Positions 42,693 through 49,889 of a stretch of 64,000 nucleotides of DNA are shown one piece after another. Where the stretch lies: NCBI RefSeq assembly GCF_014288115.1, contig NZ_JACOOK010000002.1:124001-188000 (forward strand). The letters are read 5' to 3'. The notes beneath the pieces are model-generated. The model made no database searches, had not been told where the DNA came from, and saw nothing but the letters and a program-made list of their open reading frames with translations. Both the position numbers and the translations under genes were made by a program. The first letter of the stretch is position 1; every line of letters begins with the position of its first letter. This stretch comes from Alistipes_A hominis (GTDB taxonomy: Bacteria; Bacteroidota; Bacteroidia; Bacteroidales; Rikenellaceae).

Positions 42693-43232
42693 TCAGACCA
42701 GTCCGACCGCCAGTTTGCCCTGCTCGGCGGAAAACCGCACGACGTCGGTAACCGGCTCGAAAGCGTGGGGAACGTACTGCGACACCTGCCCCATCGAGAA
42801 CGAACCGCTCTCGGTCGCATACAGCGTCAGCAACAGGCTGCTCGATTTGTCGTTGCGTGGAATATTCACCAGGCGCTCCATATCGCCCGACGATACGGCG
42901 GCGCACAGGGCCGGCTTATCGGCAGCCTGATAATAGATTTCGTACCGGCGAATCCGTTCCCCGGTCGGTTTATAGACCGGCGCCGCGGAGCTGAACGTCA
43001 CCCCGGCCTTGATGAACCCGACGATGGCAATCAGCCCCCCGACGAGCATCAGCATCGAAGAGAGGTTGCCGCGATCGACCATCGTATCGGAAGTCAGGCT
43101 CCAGACGGCCAGCGCGCTGCCGGCCAGAGCGACGATCAAGGCGATTACGGGACTTTTTCTGCGTTGAATGATATCTTCTGCGGCGACGCCGCTGTACAGC
43201 GTGTCGTCGATTACTTTAAAATCGTTGTTCAT
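42693..43232 (-). CDS. Two-helix membrane protein of unknown function
   Basis: A 179-residue protein with an acidic cytoplasmic N-terminus (MNNDFKVIDDTLYSGVAAEDIIQRRK), two transmembrane helices (residues about 30-50 and 60-80) and a soluble C-terminal part of about 100 residues, which contains YEIYYQAADKPALCAAVSSG and ends GKLAVGLV. No known domain is recognised. A clear terminator follows, which supports it as a real gene. It lies in the island between ftsI and murE, together with the PHP, antiporter and small secreted protein genes. Its role cannot be inferred. Confidence 0.7.
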   Translation of the reverse strand: MNNDFKVIDDTLYSGVAAEDIIQRRKSPVIALIVALAGSALAVWSLTSDTMVDRGNLSSMLMLVGGLIAIVGFIKAGVTFSSAAPVYKPTGERIRRYEIYYQAADKPALCAAVSSGDMERLVNIPRNDKSSSLLLTLYATESGSFSMGQVSQYVPHAFEPVTDVVRFSAEQGKLAVGLV

Positions 43233-43261
43233 GATTCATTGTTTTATTCGGTGATTGATAA

Positions 43262-43289
43262 AATACGCGGCGGAATGCTCCCTCCGCCG
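43262..43289 (-). terminator. Possible terminator of the small secreted protein gene
   Basis: On the minus strand CGGCGGA (43289-43283) and TCCGCCG (43274-43268) form a 7-bp stem with an 8-nt loop, followed by CGTATTTT. The T tract is short, and the hairpin is about 100 bp after the stop codon at 43386. Confidence 0.4.
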
Positions 43290-43385
43290 GGGGAAACAAC
43301 ACCGGAAACCGTTCCGGAAAACCGTCGTACGGCCGACGCAACCGACTATGCCGGACGCCTGCACCGAACGTTCGATCGGAATCGG

Positions 43386-43793
43386 CTAAACAATGATTTT
43401 TCTGAGAAAAAAGACGTAATACCCCGTGTGCTGCAATGCCGCAAGCCAGCCGTCGAAACACCGCTGCTGGAATCGCAGCCGCGTCAGCGGTCCGCTGCTC
43501 ACGACGCGGTTCTCAGACACCGCATTCGCACAAAAACGGAACAGGGACGACACCCGCGACACGGGCGTTTTAGTTACGAAAGAACAGAAACCGGAAGACC
43601 CCGGCGCCAAATCGCTCTGCAACGATGCGAAGACGAACCGGTGCAACTCTCCCGGCGGAGCGGCTTCGGTGATCTGGTCGCAAACCGTTTCGAGCGCCGG
43701 CGCGCATTCCGCGGCCGGACCGTCGCCGAAAATGCGCGGAACGATCACCGAAAGGGCCATTGCCAGTAAAAAGTATCGAAACAGTCTTCCCAT
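43386..43793 (-). CDS. Small secreted hypothetical protein
   Basis: A 135-residue protein with a signal-like N-terminus (MGRLFRYFLLAMALSVIVPRIFG) and then a soluble part with several cysteines (residues about 30, 38, 69, 87, 111). No domain is recognised. Supporting evidence is a perfect -7 box (TATCTTTG, 43819-43812) 19 bp upstream and a plausible signal peptide. Against it, there is an overlapping open frame on the other strand and nothing recognisable in the protein. It follows ftsI by 75 bp and lies at the edge of the island that separates ftsI from murE. Confidence 0.5.
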   Translation of the reverse strand: MGRLFRYFLLAMALSVIVPRIFGDGPAAECAPALETVCDQITEAAPPGELHRFVFASLQSDLAPGSSGFCSFVTKTPVSRVSSLFRFCANAVSENRVVSSGPLTRLRFQQRCFDGWLAALQHTGYYVFFLRKIIV

Positions 43794-43811
43794 AAAACTT
43801 ACGCTGCGTTA

Positions 43812-43819
43812 CAAAGATA
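43812..43819 (-). promoter_or_regulatory. Candidate -7 box for the small secreted protein gene
   Basis: Minus-strand TATCTTTG, a perfect TAnnTTTG match, ends 18 bp before the ATG at 43793. It is the main support that the 135-residue frame is expressed. Confidence 0.5.
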
Positions 43820-43868
43820 TCTTTTTTCCCGGAATTATACGAATCGGCTATTTCTTCTTGCTCGATTT

Positions 43869-46100
43869 TCAATCGCCGCGGCCCGAAGAAGCCACGGAAT
43901 CTGCCGAGCTGTCCGCCTTTTTCTCCTTCAGGTAAATCCCCGGTTCCAACGGCGTACAGCCGAGTTCCAGCCGAATCAGCATTCCCCGGTGCACTTTCGT
44001 TCCGGCCGGGACGGACTGGAACTCGACGCCGCCGACCCCCGAAAACGCGACGACCATTCCACGGCGTTCCAGCAGATAAACGGCCTCCTTCAGGCCCATC
44101 CCGACCACCGAAGGCACTTCGTCCGACCATCCCTCGTAGCTTGTATACGCAATCCCGGCCGAATCGACGGCTTCCACTCCCCGCCAGTCGGTCCGTCCGC
44201 GCCGTCCTTCGTAACGGACGTCGAAACGATAAGCGACTTCACGCATTTCGTCGGCGCAACCGGCCTTGAGCCGGGGCTTTTCATCCGTTTTTTCCTTTCG
44301 CTGCGACAACGGATCCTGCCAAGCGGTATTTTTGGCGTACACCCGGTCGGCAATCGCCCGAAATACGGGCCCGGCCAGCGAAGCCCCGTAATAAAATCTC
44401 CGGTGTCCCGGAGCATTGTAAGTCTTGAGCGCGACCAGGCAACTGTACTTCGGATCGTCTTCGGGAAAATAGCCCACCATCGTCGCCAGGTAGTGCCGTC
44501 CGCCGTTGCGGTCGGTATAGCGCCCGTTCACCGGAATCTGCGCCGTACCGGTTTTGCCGCCCACCTTATAATAACGGCTTTTCAGGATGCGTCCCGTTCC
44601 CTCTTCCACGACGCCGCGCATCGCCGCGCGAACCTCTTTCAGCGTCTCGTCCGAGGCGATCGAAGAGACCATCGTTCGCGCCCGGTAGGTCCGCAACGTC
44701 TGCCCGTACTGCCTCAACTCTTTGACGAACAGCGGGCTCACCATCCGCCCGTCGTTGGCCACCGCATTGTAGAACGTCAGCGTTTTCATCGGGGTAAGCA
44801 GCAGCGCGTACCCGTAAGCCATGTTCGTCAGCGTCGTCCCGTCCCACCAGCGGTCTCCGGGCTTGCGGATCACAGGATTCTGGCCGCCGGCGATTTGCAG
44901 GTGGAGCGGCTCGTTCAAACCCATTTTATAGAGGTGTTCGACGAAGCGTTTCGGATCGTCCTTGTAATACTTATTCACCGCTTTGGCAAAACCGACGTTC
45001 GACGACTTTTCGAAAACGCCTTTCAACGTCAGCAAGCCGTAACCGTGCGTATCGGTCACTTTCGTGCGACCGATGATGGCCGTACCGTTGCCGGTATCGT
45101 ATTTTTCGTCGAGACTGGCCCCGGCATCGTCGAGCAGCGTAATCAACGATGCCAGCTTTTGCGTGGAACCGGGCTCCATGTTCATCCCGATCGCGTAGTT
45201 GTAATCTTCGACGATGTTTCCCTCGCCCTTGCGGGTCAGGTTCGTGATCGCACGGATTTCGCCGGTGGAAACCTCCATCAGGATCGCCGTCCCCCAATCG
45301 GCCTGCATCGTTTCGAGCTGCTCTCGCAGCGCTTTCTCGGCCACGTCCTGGATATCGACGTCGAGCGTCGTCACCACGTCGATACCGTCCACCGGATCGA
45401 CGTTCATCTCGTCGGGAACCGGAACCCGGAACGTTCCCGAAATACGCTGCATCAGCACGTTTCCGTCGATACCGTGCAGCACGCTATCGAAAGCGCCCTC
45501 GATACCGACTTTCGTCCCGGTCTGGTTCACCATGCCGATCGTGCGCTTGGCCATATCGCCGTGAGGCAGCAGCCGACGGCTGGTCTGCTTAGCGATGAAA
45601 CCGCCCCGGTTCTGCCCCAGCCGGAATATCGGGAAACGGGCGATCTCTTTTATTTCCAAATGATTGACGCGTCGCGGGGACAGCAGCACGTAACGGTTTT
45701 TCCTCCGCTCCCGGAACGCATTGATCAATTTCAGCTTATAAGCGCTCTTGCTTTTGTCGCCGAAAAAATCGGACAGGCAATAAGCCAGCGAATCGACGTC
45801 GCGCAGGAAAATCGAATCGACCAGTCCGTTGGCGGCGAAGTCCATCCGCACTTCGTACTCCGGCACCGAAGTGGCCAGAATACGGCCGTCGCAGGCGAGG
45901 ATATCGCCCCGGTCGGCTTCCATCGCCACCCGCTCGTAAGTGATAGTCGTCCCTTCGCTGCGCAACCGCCCGCTTTTGGGTCCGTACTGCAGATACAGGA
46001 TCTTGCCCACGATCATCAGGCCGATGATGAAAAACAACACATAGAGCACCTGCACGCGATGCAATATTCCTTTTTTGATATCCGGTTTGCGTTCCTCCAT
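43869..46100 (-). CDS. ftsI: Septal penicillin-binding protein FtsI (PASTA-containing transpeptidase)
   Basis: A 743-residue class B penicillin-binding protein. One N-terminal transmembrane helix (residues about 18-38) is followed by a dimerisation domain, then the transpeptidase domain with active-site Ser312-x-x-Lys315 (STQK), SSN at 366-368 and KTGT at 516-519. A single PASTA domain closes the protein (about 660-725, beginning VPSVVGMGLKEA). FtsI cross-links septal peptidoglycan and works with FtsW. PASTA domains, frequent in Gram-positive PBPs, are also present in Bacteroidota FtsI. The gene starts 7 bp after ftsL, as expected. Downstream murE is displaced by a 5-kb island. Confidence 0.95.
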   Translation of the reverse strand: MEERKPDIKKGILHRVQVLYVLFFIIGLMIVGKILYLQYGPKSGRLRSEGTTITYERVAMEADRGDILACDGRILATSVPEYEVRMDFAANGLVDSIFLRDVDSLAYCLSDFFGDKSKSAYKLKLINAFRERRKNRYVLLSPRRVNHLEIKEIARFPIFRLGQNRGGFIAKQTSRRLLPHGDMAKRTIGMVNQTGTKVGIEGAFDSVLHGIDGNVLMQRISGTFRVPVPDEMNVDPVDGIDVVTTLDVDIQDVAEKALREQLETMQADWGTAILMEVSTGEIRAITNLTRKGEGNIVEDYNYAIGMNMEPGSTQKLASLITLLDDAGASLDEKYDTGNGTAIIGRTKVTDTHGYGLLTLKGVFEKSSNVGFAKAVNKYYKDDPKRFVEHLYKMGLNEPLHLQIAGGQNPVIRKPGDRWWDGTTLTNMAYGYALLLTPMKTLTFYNAVANDGRMVSPLFVKELRQYGQTLRTYRARTMVSSIASDETLKEVRAAMRGVVEEGTGRILKSRYYKVGGKTGTAQIPVNGRYTDRNGGRHYLATMVGYFPEDDPKYSCLVALKTYNAPGHRRFYYGASLAGPVFRAIADRVYAKNTAWQDPLSQRKEKTDEKPRLKAGCADEMREVAYRFDVRYEGRRGRTDWRGVEAVDSAGIAYTSYEGWSDEVPSVVGMGLKEAVYLLERRGMVVAFSGVGGVEFQSVPAGTKVHRGMLIRLELGCTPLEPGIYLKEKKADSSADSVASSGRGD

Positions 46101-46106
46101 ACGGCG

Positions 46107-46529
46107 CTACTTGTCGATGATCTTCGGCGGGCTCACCAACTCATCGAGCGGAATGCCCCGCTCCTCCAGTTCGCGGATGATCTCGCTCTGCCGCGTGGCG
46201 ATCATCCGCTGCGACGAAATGGTCAGCGACTGCGCACGCAGTTCCTTGACCCGCGCGGTCAGCCTTTCGTGCTGCCGGTGCAGCTTCTGCGTATGAAACC
46301 CGTTGGCGATATACAGAAACATCAGTACGGCCATAAACAACACGTACGGGTAGTGCTTCTGCACCTCCGCATCGGCCAGAATGCTCCCGGAGATCACCCG
46401 CCTCACATAGCGCTCGAACCGGGACGGACGCGACACGGGACGCGTCGACGGCTCCGGCTGTTTCGGCGATGCGGCGGCAGGTTCGGCAGCAACGGGCTCT
46501 TCTCCGGCGATTTCTTCTGGTTCGGCCAT
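46107..46529 (-). CDS. FtsL-like cell division protein
   Basis: A 140-residue bitopic protein with a Pro/Glu/Ala-rich cytoplasmic N-terminus, one transmembrane helix (YPYVLFMAVLMFLYIANGF) and a periplasmic coiled coil (KLHRQHERLTARVKELRAQSL). Topology, size and position directly upstream of ftsI fit FtsL, which joins FtsQ and FtsB to activate FtsW-FtsI. Sequence conservation in the family is low, so the call rests on context. The preceding gene would normally be rsmH, but here a 319-bp gap and an unrelated gene come first. Confidence 0.78.
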   Translation of the reverse strand: MAEPEEIAGEEPVAAEPAAASPKQPEPSTRPVSRPSRFERYVRRVISGSILADAEVQKHYPYVLFMAVLMFLYIANGFHTQKLHRQHERLTARVKELRAQSLTISSQRMIATRQSEIIRELEERGIPLDELVSPPKIIDK

Positions 46530-46547
46530 TTCACACGCATTTTAATG

Positions 46548-46555
46548 CAAAAGTA
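46548..46555 (-). promoter_or_regulatory. Candidate -7 box for ftsL-ftsI
   Basis: Minus-strand TACTTTTG matches TAnnTTTG, 18 bp before the ftsL ATG (46529). A T5TG-type element lies only 11 bp further upstream, too close for a standard -33. Confidence 0.5.
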
Positions 46556-46778
46556 ATCTTTTTTATCAAAAAGAGACGATCTCTCCGGGCCGTCCCGGCA
46601 TATTACCGAACAGAAACCCTCCGCCGGTACTTCGGCGCGCGGCATCCATTCCGGAATGCGTTCACAGCCGAAACAGTCCGGCTTTTTCAGGAATCGTCCG
46701 TTTCGTACCGCACTCTGCTTCTTCTATTTTCTATCGTATTATTTTATAACGCAATAAGAAAGCGCGTCAGGGTATGCG

Positions 46779-46818
46779 AAAAACGGGGGCAAATACCCGG
46801 AAGGGCATCTGTCCCCCG
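46779..46818 (-). terminator. Rho-independent terminator of the BACON-phosphodiesterase gene
   Basis: On the minus strand CGGGGG (46818-46813) pairs with CCCCCG (46789-46784), with an inner TGCCC/GGGTA stem, followed by TTTTT. It is 30 bp after the stop codon at 46849. Confidence 0.65.
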
Positions 46819-46848
46819 ATAAGGGAAACCGGTTTGTGCAACCGCCGT

Positions 46849-48297
46849 TTACGGCTTCATGTAGGAAAAAACGGCCGTGACCGGATAATGATCCGACAGA
46901 TAATAATCCTTGCCGTCTTTCTGCACGCCGTAACAGTCGGTCAGCACCCGGTAACTCTGCGGGGCGTCGATGTTGCGGTACAGAATATGGTCGATAAACG
47001 CAGCCGAAGAACCGTTGTTATGGAAAGTCGGGGTCTGATCCATCGGGCTGAACGACTCGCGGGCCCCGGTCAGGTAGCCGGTCAGCGGGGCCATCGCAGC
47101 ATTGGTATAGGCCACATTCAGATCTCCGGTAACGAATGTCGCCAGATCGTCGGCGCCGTATTTTTTCAGCCGGGCGACGATCAGTTCCGCCGAATTGCGC
47201 CGCGCGGTCGCCGACTTGTGATCGAAATGCGTATTCAGATAGAGAATTTCTTTGCCGGAATCCCGCTCGCGGAGCTTCACCCAGGTGGCAATCCGCCTGT
47301 AAGCCGCATCCCATCCGATCGACATCTGGTCGGGCGTCTCGCTGAGCCAGAAATTCCCGCTGGCAACCAATACAAAACGGTCTTTCCGGTAGAAAACGGA
47401 CATGTATTCGCTGCTCTGCGGACTTCCGTCCCGGTCGATCCCGACCCGCGCATAGTTGCCCAGCCGCTCGTCGAGCGTATTCAGCACGTCGATCCGCGCC
47501 TCCTGCAAGCCGAACATATCGGGATTCTCTTCCCGCAGCATTTTCACGACGCCTTCCCGCCTCTCGTCCCAGGGGCGGGTGTTGGTCGTCTGAATATTAA
47601 ACGTCATAACTTTCAACGAACGCGTCCCGTCGTCGTACCCGCGTTGAAGCACTGGCACGTCCGTCGCTTTTCCGGAAACGTCGGTAATCCGGATAACGGC
47701 TTTGCGTTCCGGCGTACTGGTTTGAGTCCCGTTCGTATTGGCCGCCACGTTGAACTTCACTTCAGACTTTTCCACATCGGACTTGCCCGAAGGAACCTGC
47801 GTAATCCATTTCGTCTGTCCGCCGGAAAGGTAGACAATGTCTACCCGGAAGGAAACGTTATGGGACACCGTCACCCGGATCACCGTATCGCAGTACTCCA
47901 GCTCGTGCTCCGTCGGGGTTACCTCGACCCCTTCCCCGGCAGGCTGACTTACGGCAATCGTCCGCGACTCGCCGCCGCAGGTTACCGTCACCGTAGCGTT
48001 ACGGGCACCGAGCGACGGGTTGGTTTTCGCTTTCAGGGTGAACGAACTGCGTCCGGCCCGCCCGGACGCGGGCTCTACGGTCAACCAAGGTTCGCTCTCC
48101 GCTTCGGCATACGCAACCGCAGCCGACCATCTGTCGGGAGCCTCAATGTCCACCCGCTGGGAAAGCGAACCGGGCGTTATCGGCCAATCGCTAATCGACA
48201 GCCGAAAGGTATACGATTCTCCGTTTTTATCATCGGAACACTGCAGGGTCAGCGCACAAAACAGAACCGCCTGCAACCACAGGATCATTCGTTTCAT
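46849..48297 (-). CDS. Secreted BACON-domain endonuclease/exonuclease/phosphatase lipoprotein
   Basis: A 482-residue lipoprotein: signal ending in LTLQCS (lipobox, Cys20), then two BACON-like Ig modules (about residues 25-115, containing WLTVEPASGRAGRSSFTLKAKTN, and 115-215), then an endonuclease/exonuclease/phosphatase domain (residues 225-482). Catalytic motifs: VMTFNIQTTN, FGLQEAR, LNTHFDH, TGDLNV and LSDHYPV, with Glu, Asn, Asp and His metal and active-site residues. EEP enzymes cleave phosphodiesters in nucleic acids, phosphoinositides or sphingomyelin, so a secreted hydrolase of dietary or host substrates is likely. The substrate cannot be named. BACON modules often anchor surface enzymes in gut Bacteroidota. 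The gene stands alone. Confidence 0.85.
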   Translation of the reverse strand: MKRMILWLQAVLFCALTLQCSDDKNGESYTFRLSISDWPITPGSLSQRVDIEAPDRWSAAVAYAEAESEPWLTVEPASGRAGRSSFTLKAKTNPSLGARNATVTVTCGGESRTIAVSQPAGEGVEVTPTEHELEYCDTVIRVTVSHNVSFRVDIVYLSGGQTKWITQVPSGKSDVEKSEVKFNVAANTNGTQTSTPERKAVIRITDVSGKATDVPVLQRGYDDGTRSLKVMTFNIQTTNTRPWDERREGVVKMLREENPDMFGLQEARIDVLNTLDERLGNYARVGIDRDGSPQSSEYMSVFYRKDRFVLVASGNFWLSETPDQMSIGWDAAYRRIATWVKLRERDSGKEILYLNTHFDHKSATARRNSAELIVARLKKYGADDLATFVTGDLNVAYTNAAMAPLTGYLTGARESFSPMDQTPTFHNNGSSAAFIDHILYRNIDAPQSYRVLTDCYGVQKDGKDYYLSDHYPVTAVFSYMKP

Positions 48298-48368
48298 CGT
48301 TCATTAAGTTTTAGGCGTATCCGGAGCGGCATTCCGTAAATGCTTTTTCCAGACAACGGATACTTTTT

Positions 48369-48403
48369 TTTTAAAAAATAAAGGCCGGCTTCCTGCCGGC
48401 CTT
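48369..48403 (-). terminator. Rho-independent terminator of mdh
   Basis: On the minus strand AAGGCCGGC (48403-48395) pairs perfectly with GCCGGCCTT (48389-48381) around a 5-nt loop, followed by TATTTTTTAA. It lies 23 bp after the mdh stop. Confidence 0.9.
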
Positions 48404-48425
48404 ACCTGTCGAAACCGGAAGATAT

Positions 48426-49367
48426 TTACAAAGCTTTTATCTCTTTCAGGATCGCATTCGTCTTGCGGACAGCCTCAGCGCTCTTTTCGAACAAGGCTTT
48501 TTCATCGGCATTCAGGTTCAGTTCGAGCACTTTCTCGACGCCGTTTTTACCCAGTACGACGGGTACGCCGATGCAGATATCCTGCTGGCCGTATTCGCCT
48601 TCGAGGTAAGCGCAGCACGGAACGACTTTTTTCTGGTCGCGGATGATCGACTCGACCACATAGGCTCCCGCAGCGCCCGGCGCGTACCATGCGGAAGTAC
48701 CCAGCAGTTTGGTCAGCGTAGCGCCGCCCACCATCGTGTCGGCGACCACTTTCTCGACCTCTTCCTTGCTCAGCAGTTCGGTTACCGGCATACCTTTGTA
48801 GCTCGCTTTCGAATAAAGCGGAATCATCGTGGTGTCGCCGTGACCGCCGATCACCATGCCTTCGATTTCGTTCGAATTAGCGTTCAGCGCCTTGCTCAGA
48901 TAGCATTTGAAACGGGCCGAATCCAGCGCGCCGCCCATACCGAACAACTGGTTCTTCGGCAGACCCGTCTTTTTCAGCGCCAAGTAGGTCATCGTATCCA
49001 TCGGGTTGCTGATCATCACGATGATCGCTTTCGGAGAATATTTCAGGATATTGCCCACTACCGAAGCGACGATGCCGGCGTTCACGCCGATCAGCTCCTC
49101 GCGGGTCATGCCCGGCTTGCGCGGCATCCCCGACGTAACGACTACCACGTCCGAATTCGCCGTAGCGGCGTAATCGTTCGTAACGCCGGTCAGTTTGGTG
49201 TCGAAATCCATCAGCGTGGCCGTCTGGAAAATATCCAACATCTTGCCTTCCGAAACTCCTTCTTTAATGTCCAAGAGAACCAGCTCGTCGGCGATTTCCC
49301 TTGTAGCAATTACATTGGCACAGGTCGCACCCACGTTGCCCGCACCCACTACTGTTACTTTGCTCAT
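48426..49367 (-). CDS. mdh: Malate dehydrogenase
   Basis: Mdh interconverts malate and oxaloacetate with NAD. The 313-residue enzyme belongs to the LDH-like MDH group: the NAD loop VVGAGNVGATCAN, the specificity loop TSGMPRKPGMTREEL with substrate-binding arginines (Arg in MPRKPGM), the catalytic His in GGHGDTTMIP and the upstream Asp-Arg pair (SNPMDTMTYLAL and DSARFKCYL). In anaerobic Bacteroidota this reaction runs towards fumarate and succinate. A strong terminator follows. The gene is not linked to other central-metabolism genes here. Confidence 0.96.
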   Translation of the reverse strand: MSKVTVVGAGNVGATCANVIATREIADELVLLDIKEGVSEGKMLDIFQTATLMDFDTKLTGVTNDYAATANSDVVVVTSGMPRKPGMTREELIGVNAGIVASVVGNILKYSPKAIIVMISNPMDTMTYLALKKTGLPKNQLFGMGGALDSARFKCYLSKALNANSNEIEGMVIGGHGDTTMIPLYSKASYKGMPVTELLSKEEVEKVVADTMVGGATLTKLLGTSAWYAPGAAGAYVVESIIRDQKKVVPCCAYLEGEYGQQDICIGVPVVLGKNGVEKVLELNLNADEKALFEKSAEAVRKTNAILKEIKAL

Positions 49368-49425
49368 ACTTCAAATTTATTTTTTAAAAAAGTCCTTATC
49401 CATTCGTATCCGCGCAACCGGCGTC

Positions 49426-49803
49426 TCAGCCGATCAGCTTGCCGTAATCGTCCGCGCCGAGCAGCACGTTCAGCTCGGCGGGGTCCGTCATCCGGATCTT
49501 CACGATCCAGCCCTCCCCGTAAGGGTCCTTGTTGACCCGGTCGGGAGCGTCGTTCAACGCTTCGTTGAATTCGAGGATTTCTCCGCCGACCGGCAGGAAC
49601 GCGTCGGAAACGGTTTTCACCGCTTCGATCGTACCGAACACCTCGTTCTGGGGCAGCGTCTCGCCGACCGTCGTGACATCGACAAAAACGATATCTCCTA
49701 ATTGATTCTGTGCGAAATCGGTAATCCCGACATAGGCCTCGGCCCCCTCGACCCGTATCCACTCATGGTCTTTCGAATACTTCAAATTGGCTGGTATATT
49801 CAT
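49426..49803 (-). CDS. gcvH: Glycine cleavage system H protein
   Basis: GcvH carries the aminomethyl group on a lipoyl arm between the P, T and L proteins of glycine cleavage. The 125-residue protein includes YSKDHEWIRVEG, VGITDFAQNQLGDIVFVD, the lipoyl-lysine site GTIEAVKTVSDA (Lys63) and the C-terminal LNDAPDRVNKDPYGEGWIVKI. The start at 49803 (MNIPANL) is typical; a longer frame from 49836 would place the start within the promoter. No gcvP or gcvT gene is nearby. A TACCTTTG box lies 30 bp upstream. Confidence 0.95.
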   Translation of the reverse strand: MNIPANLKYSKDHEWIRVEGAEAYVGITDFAQNQLGDIVFVDVTTVGETLPQNEVFGTIEAVKTVSDAFLPVGGEILEFNEALNDAPDRVNKDPYGEGWIVKIRMTDPAELNVLLGADDYGKLIG

Positions 49804-49833
49804 AACGGCAACAAACTTTTTATTTCCAGAACC

Positions 49834-49841
49834 CAAAGGTA
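49834..49841 (-). promoter_or_regulatory. Candidate -7 box for gcvH
   Basis: Minus-strand TACCTTTG (TAnnTTTG), 30 bp before the gcvH start at 49803. The region further upstream lacks a clear -33 element. Confidence 0.5.
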
Positions 49842-49889
49842 GTTTTTTTTACGGATTCAGGCTACGAACTGTGAATTATTTCACACAAA

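Larger units (their letters stand above)
46530..46848. other. 319-bp intergenic region upstream of ftsL
   Basis: No gene is supported here. It holds a candidate -7 box for ftsL (46548-46555) and, at the other end, a terminator for the BACON-phosphodiesterase gene (46779-46818). The middle is GC-rich for about 130 bp and then AT-rich (46725-46760), with no recognisable RNA gene. The short open frames crossing it have no domain or promoter support. Confidence 0.5.

Noticed and set aside
43426..43935. 169-codon plus-strand open frame opposite the small secreted protein
   Set aside because: No promoter or domain, and it runs into ftsI on the other strand; the minus-strand frame has a perfect -7 box and signal peptide.
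43989..46556. 855-codon plus-strand open frame opposite ftsI and ftsL
   Set aside because: ftsI has its full catalytic motif set; the antisense translation has no domain.
49372..49379. Minus-strand TAAATTTG just upstream of mdh
   Set aside because: It ends only 5 bp before the start codon, leaving no room for a normal transcription start, so it is probably chance in an AT-rich leader.
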